The notes below the pieces were generated by a model. It saw nothing but the letters and a program-made list of their open reading frames with translations, ran no database searches and was not told where the DNA came from. This document shows positions 60,557-64,000 of a stretch of DNA of 64,000 nt, piece by piece (the stretch's first letter is position 1; every line of letters starts with the position of its first letter). The translations under genes and the position numbers were made by a program. Origin of the DNA: Acanthochromis polyacanthus (taxonomy: Eukaryota; Chordata; Actinopteri; Pomacentridae); the NCBI RefSeq assembly GCF_021347895.1, contig NC_067117.1, positions 33,176,067 through 33,240,066 of the forward strand, in the 5' to 3' direction.

Positions 60557-63500
60557 TCCTGAATATTTGGCGTTTTGGGATGGAATAAGCCTTAAAGAAA
60601 AAAAAAACAAACTGTGCTGATGCATAGTACATTCTTTCCTCAACAGCTATAAATTGCAAATTTAGAGCAATTTAACAGGCTAAAATGTGTTTCACATGCC
60701 AAAACAAACATTTTTCACCTGTGATGTCTTTCATTGTGAAGTCCTAAACCTTTTGCCCGCAACATATCTATACCAATTAAAAATGTTTTTACAGAAGCAT
60801 GCACCAGGGCCAGGTAACACTACAAATTCTTCTTATTAAGTCTGATTTGTAAAATAACAACTCACACATCTTGTAATATATCCAGTGAGTGTTTTCAGGT
60901 TTCAGCAGACCTTTCACATACCTTGTGTGAGATTCTTTTCCTTGCATTCCAAAAAAAAAAAAGGCTCAAAGTAATACCACAAACTTTATAATTCAGCTTA
61001 TTTTGCTGGAAATTCAGATCAGTATGCTTCAAATGAAGTGCTTGTTGAATAGAGTATCAGCATCTTAGGCCCATTTCCAAAGTCGGAATCTTTTCAGCTT
61101 GACATACATGATGAAATATTAGACAACCCAAATCATTTGAAGAGTACTGAAGCTTCAATCTCAGCAGAGGCGCTCTGTTTACTGACCCTGTACAGAACTG
61201 AGAAACTGTTTGCACTTTAGTTCTTTAAAATAAGCTTTGCTGTTGTCTACCATGCAGTACAAAGATGTTGCTTGTATATTTCGCTCAGTGTGACATATTT
61301 CGTGCAACAGTAAACCTTCATGAGTTTCATGCAACTTGCAACTCACCAATGCAACTAAGTTGTGTGTATAGTTTCACTGTAACAGACAGAGGATTTCTGC
61401 AGGACACTGAAACCTGGTGAAAAGGTCAGAGAAACAAACATTCCTGTTCAAAACATCTTGATGTAATTCAACCTGTACAACACACTGGCAGTGCGGTTTA
61501 CATTAGCTTCTGGTGACCAGCGTGTTGGTGTTTTCAGCATTTAGCTGGTTGTTTTGTATTAGTGTCAACAGCTAGCTCTCAATCAGACGCTAAATGTCAG
61601 CAAAGTATTGTGTAATGTGAGATTTCAGCCTAATAAATAAATAAATGCCTCTGATCTCAATAGAACACAGAAAATTACTCAAATCTCAAAAGAAATTCAA
61701 CTTGGACACTCTTAAAATAGCAGATAAACAACTTATTAGGACAGCAGAAGCTAGTGACACACATATCCAAAACCAATCCTCATGTCACTAAACACTCTGT
61801 GTACACGAACAATCAAGCCACACTCGATCTTTCCTCAGAACAAGGAAACTGGAAACCTGAAGACAGAACCAGAGATGCTTTTCCACAGCAGAAACTTAGA
61901 CAAGCACATACATGAACAAAAACCAGCTGGCAGCACATCAGCAACACCCGGCAAATACAAAAGCAACAACCCAGGGCCTGTCTGGCAACCTGGTGACCAG
62001 CAAGACCACAGAGACCCGGATCCTCAAGCACCTCTGAGACAGCAGGCAGCACTTCAGCATATGGCTGTAAAACACCACCACATGAACAACTTGTCAACAG
62101 CAAATCTGCAACACATCATCATCATTGTCAACAAACCATTGCATCAGGAACAGTAACTTATCAACCAGAGCAGTAACAGCAACATCATCAACATTTTGAC
62201 AAAAGCAATGCCAGTTACATGTAAACCAGAGCAGCATTAACATCATGTCAACAAGACCAACATTAGCATTGTATCCACCAGAGCAACATTAGCATTAAGG
62301 AAACCACAGCAACATCAGCAACTGATTGCCAGCACAGCATCAAAGATAAGCAGCTGATCAGAAGAAGAAGTGAAAAGCAATGCAGTGCAGAGCAACACAT
62401 TAGGTAAAGCTGAAAAAACATGTTCTTGAGCAACAGCAGTTAGAGCAATGCTTGCTGCTCCCACAATCCTCTGCCTCCACTTCGAAGACGGACATCTCAC
62501 CAACACTTCAGTCATTCTGTGGCTCAAAAGAGAAAACCAAACTGCTGAAACATGATGAAAATACAAAACTCTTAAAGTCTGTATGTGATGCTGCTACCTG
62601 CAGCTCACCACACACTCCAACATGATGCTCAACATCATCATCATCAGTGGGAGCAGCAGATGATCGGTATTTTTTGAAAATGGTATTTCGAAATAGATTT
62701 TCAAAACCTGGACGTCCACTCGTCTCATCACCTCTTGGTGTCAAACTACCAACAATCTGTGAAACATCAACAGCAACAAGATGATAAAATAGAGCAGAAG
62801 AAGAAACAGCAACTATAGTCAGAAACAACTCGTGTCAAGAGGCAGATGAAAACTGAAGCTCCATTGTCCACTTACATAAACAAGAAAAAACAGGAGCTGA
62901 TAAAAGACAGAAAGCACCCTCCTGCAAACAGCTAGAAAGAAAATTTCAGTTCAGCAAATTCATGATCAGAGAGGAAAAAGCTGCTATTATCTCTCAGTTT
63001 GAAGCTGGAAAACATAACTGGCCACAGCAAAAACGAGTAAAACTGAACGAGAAGAATGGAACGACTCAAACACAAAGACAGAATCTGTTCAAGAACAAGG
63101 AAGATGGACTCAGCAGCCAACACGGAGCTCAAATCTCAGACAGAACAAACTGAAGCCTCTGGAAACTCCAAGGCATTTAATATGATAAGAACTTCAACTC
63201 TAGCTGTGTGCTCCACTCCACACCTCTCCATCGGTTTCAGATCTCTGCCTCTGCTTGTACAGAGCTCCACTGATGTGATCCAGACCAAACAAAACAAAAT
63301 ACTGATTTTCTGTGCTCAACATTTGACTCACAGAAACACCAAACTCAGCTGAAGTCCCATTCTGACATGCACCAGGCTACGTGAATGTTTGGGCAGTTTC
63401 TTACGGCCGTTGCATGCATAAATATTATTTTGTATTAAGTTCTGAAGAGGACACACTTTGAACATCAGCCTCTGTGCATTTTCAGCTCTTATTTTACAAA

Positions 63501-64000
63501 TCAGCAAAGATGAATTACACAAGAAGACACATTTCCTGGTGGTTTAAGACTATTTCTGGTGATTTTTTTTGTTGTCCTTTTACCTTGTTAAAATCTTCAT
63601 CTGATGTTTTTTTATATGCTAGAAGACTAACCGGTGAAATAAGCAGTGAGACCATGGCTGACGGAAACTTCTGTGTACTGATATCAAAAACAAAGATTCA
63701 GACTTCCAGGGTTTCAAACTTCAGAAACAAATCTGGTTTTCTGTGTCATGATTCTTCCTTCTGGTTCAAACATTACTGCACCAAAACAAATGATTATTGA
63801 GTAGTTTTACAGCATTTGTGGCAGGTGAGCTGGTGTGCTCGAGGTGCATCAAGCCACAGAGGGATTGGACTGCAGATTGCAGGTATACGCTCGCCAGTGG
63901 CCAACCATGTCAAACTGCTTTCTCCTCCATCTCTTCTGCTACTGATTACAAAATCCCCTTCGCTCCACTCAACCACTGAGCATAAACCTAAACATTGAAA
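60557..64000. other. Region upstream of rbm12 to window end
   Basis: About 3.4 kb with no assigned gene. It should contain, or lead to, the rbm12 leader exon. It holds the exon-like frame at 62.6 kb and CAACA/GCAACAT-rich low-complexity sequence at about 61900-62330. No CpG-rich promoter was seen. Confidence 0.4.
62598..62756 (-). other. Unassigned exon-like open frame
   Basis: On the minus strand an acceptor with a T-rich tract (TTGATGTTTCACAG) precedes 159 open bases that end at the donor GCTGCAG/GTAGCAG. The 53 codons are in phase 0 at both ends and give an acidic, charged peptide with GDETSGRPGFENLFRNTIFK and TDDDDVEHHVG. I do not recognise the family and no adjoining exon was found. It could be an exon of an upstream gene or of rbm12's leader, or chance. 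Confidence 0.25.

Overview
The window is vertebrate nuclear DNA, almost certainly from a ray-finned (teleost) fish. Genes are split by GT-AG introns. The background is AT-rich and crowded with fish-type repeats: Tc1/mariner, hAT, Harbinger, P-like and piggyBac-like elements, tRNA-derived SINEs, L2-like LINE scraps and long (GT)n tracts. The species cannot be named from the sequence.

Three protein-coding genes lie on the minus strand, so transcription runs from high to low coordinates. rbm12 (54356-57058) is a five-RRM RNA-binding protein encoded in one exon. cpne1 (CDS 31268-42440, leader exon and promoter near 46.5-46.8 kb) is a copine with 15 coding exons and 535 residues. fer1l4 (CDS from 26062 down to 34 and on past the window edge) is a type II ferlin; 24 exons reconstruct 879 in-frame codons, the N-terminal part of the protein. 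The order rbm12-cpne1-fer1l4 matches the RBM12-CPNE1-FER1L4 cluster known on human chromosome 20, which supports the gene names. I saw no SPAG4-like coding exons between cpne1 and fer1l4.

Much of the remaining sequence is repeat-derived. The fer1l4 introns hold a nested hAT (3.0-5.2 kb), Tc1 remnants, a SINE, LINE fragments, an internally deleted hAT (12.5-13.8 kb), a Harbinger fragment (14.2-15.0 kb) and a nearly intact Tc1 with an open transposase frame (17.15-18.80 kb). The cpne1 introns hold a P-like element with perfect 8-bp target duplications (40.3-42.0 kb) interrupted by a SINE, and a long inverted repeat (42.9-44.4 kb). Upstream of rbm12 is a nested palindrome (58.1-60.6 kb). It contains a TIR element that carries a piece of 28S rRNA, and that piece is itself split by a foldback hAT.

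The proteins share no pathway. The ferlin and copine are C2-domain membrane-binding proteins and Rbm12 binds RNA, so the cluster is best read as conserved synteny. Points worth a second look: a (CA)56 tract starting at the fer1l4 exon 3 splice donor, a cluster of RFX X-box-like repeats in the presumed rbm12 3' UTR, the 28S-carrying nested element, and one unplaced exon-like frame at 62.6 kb.
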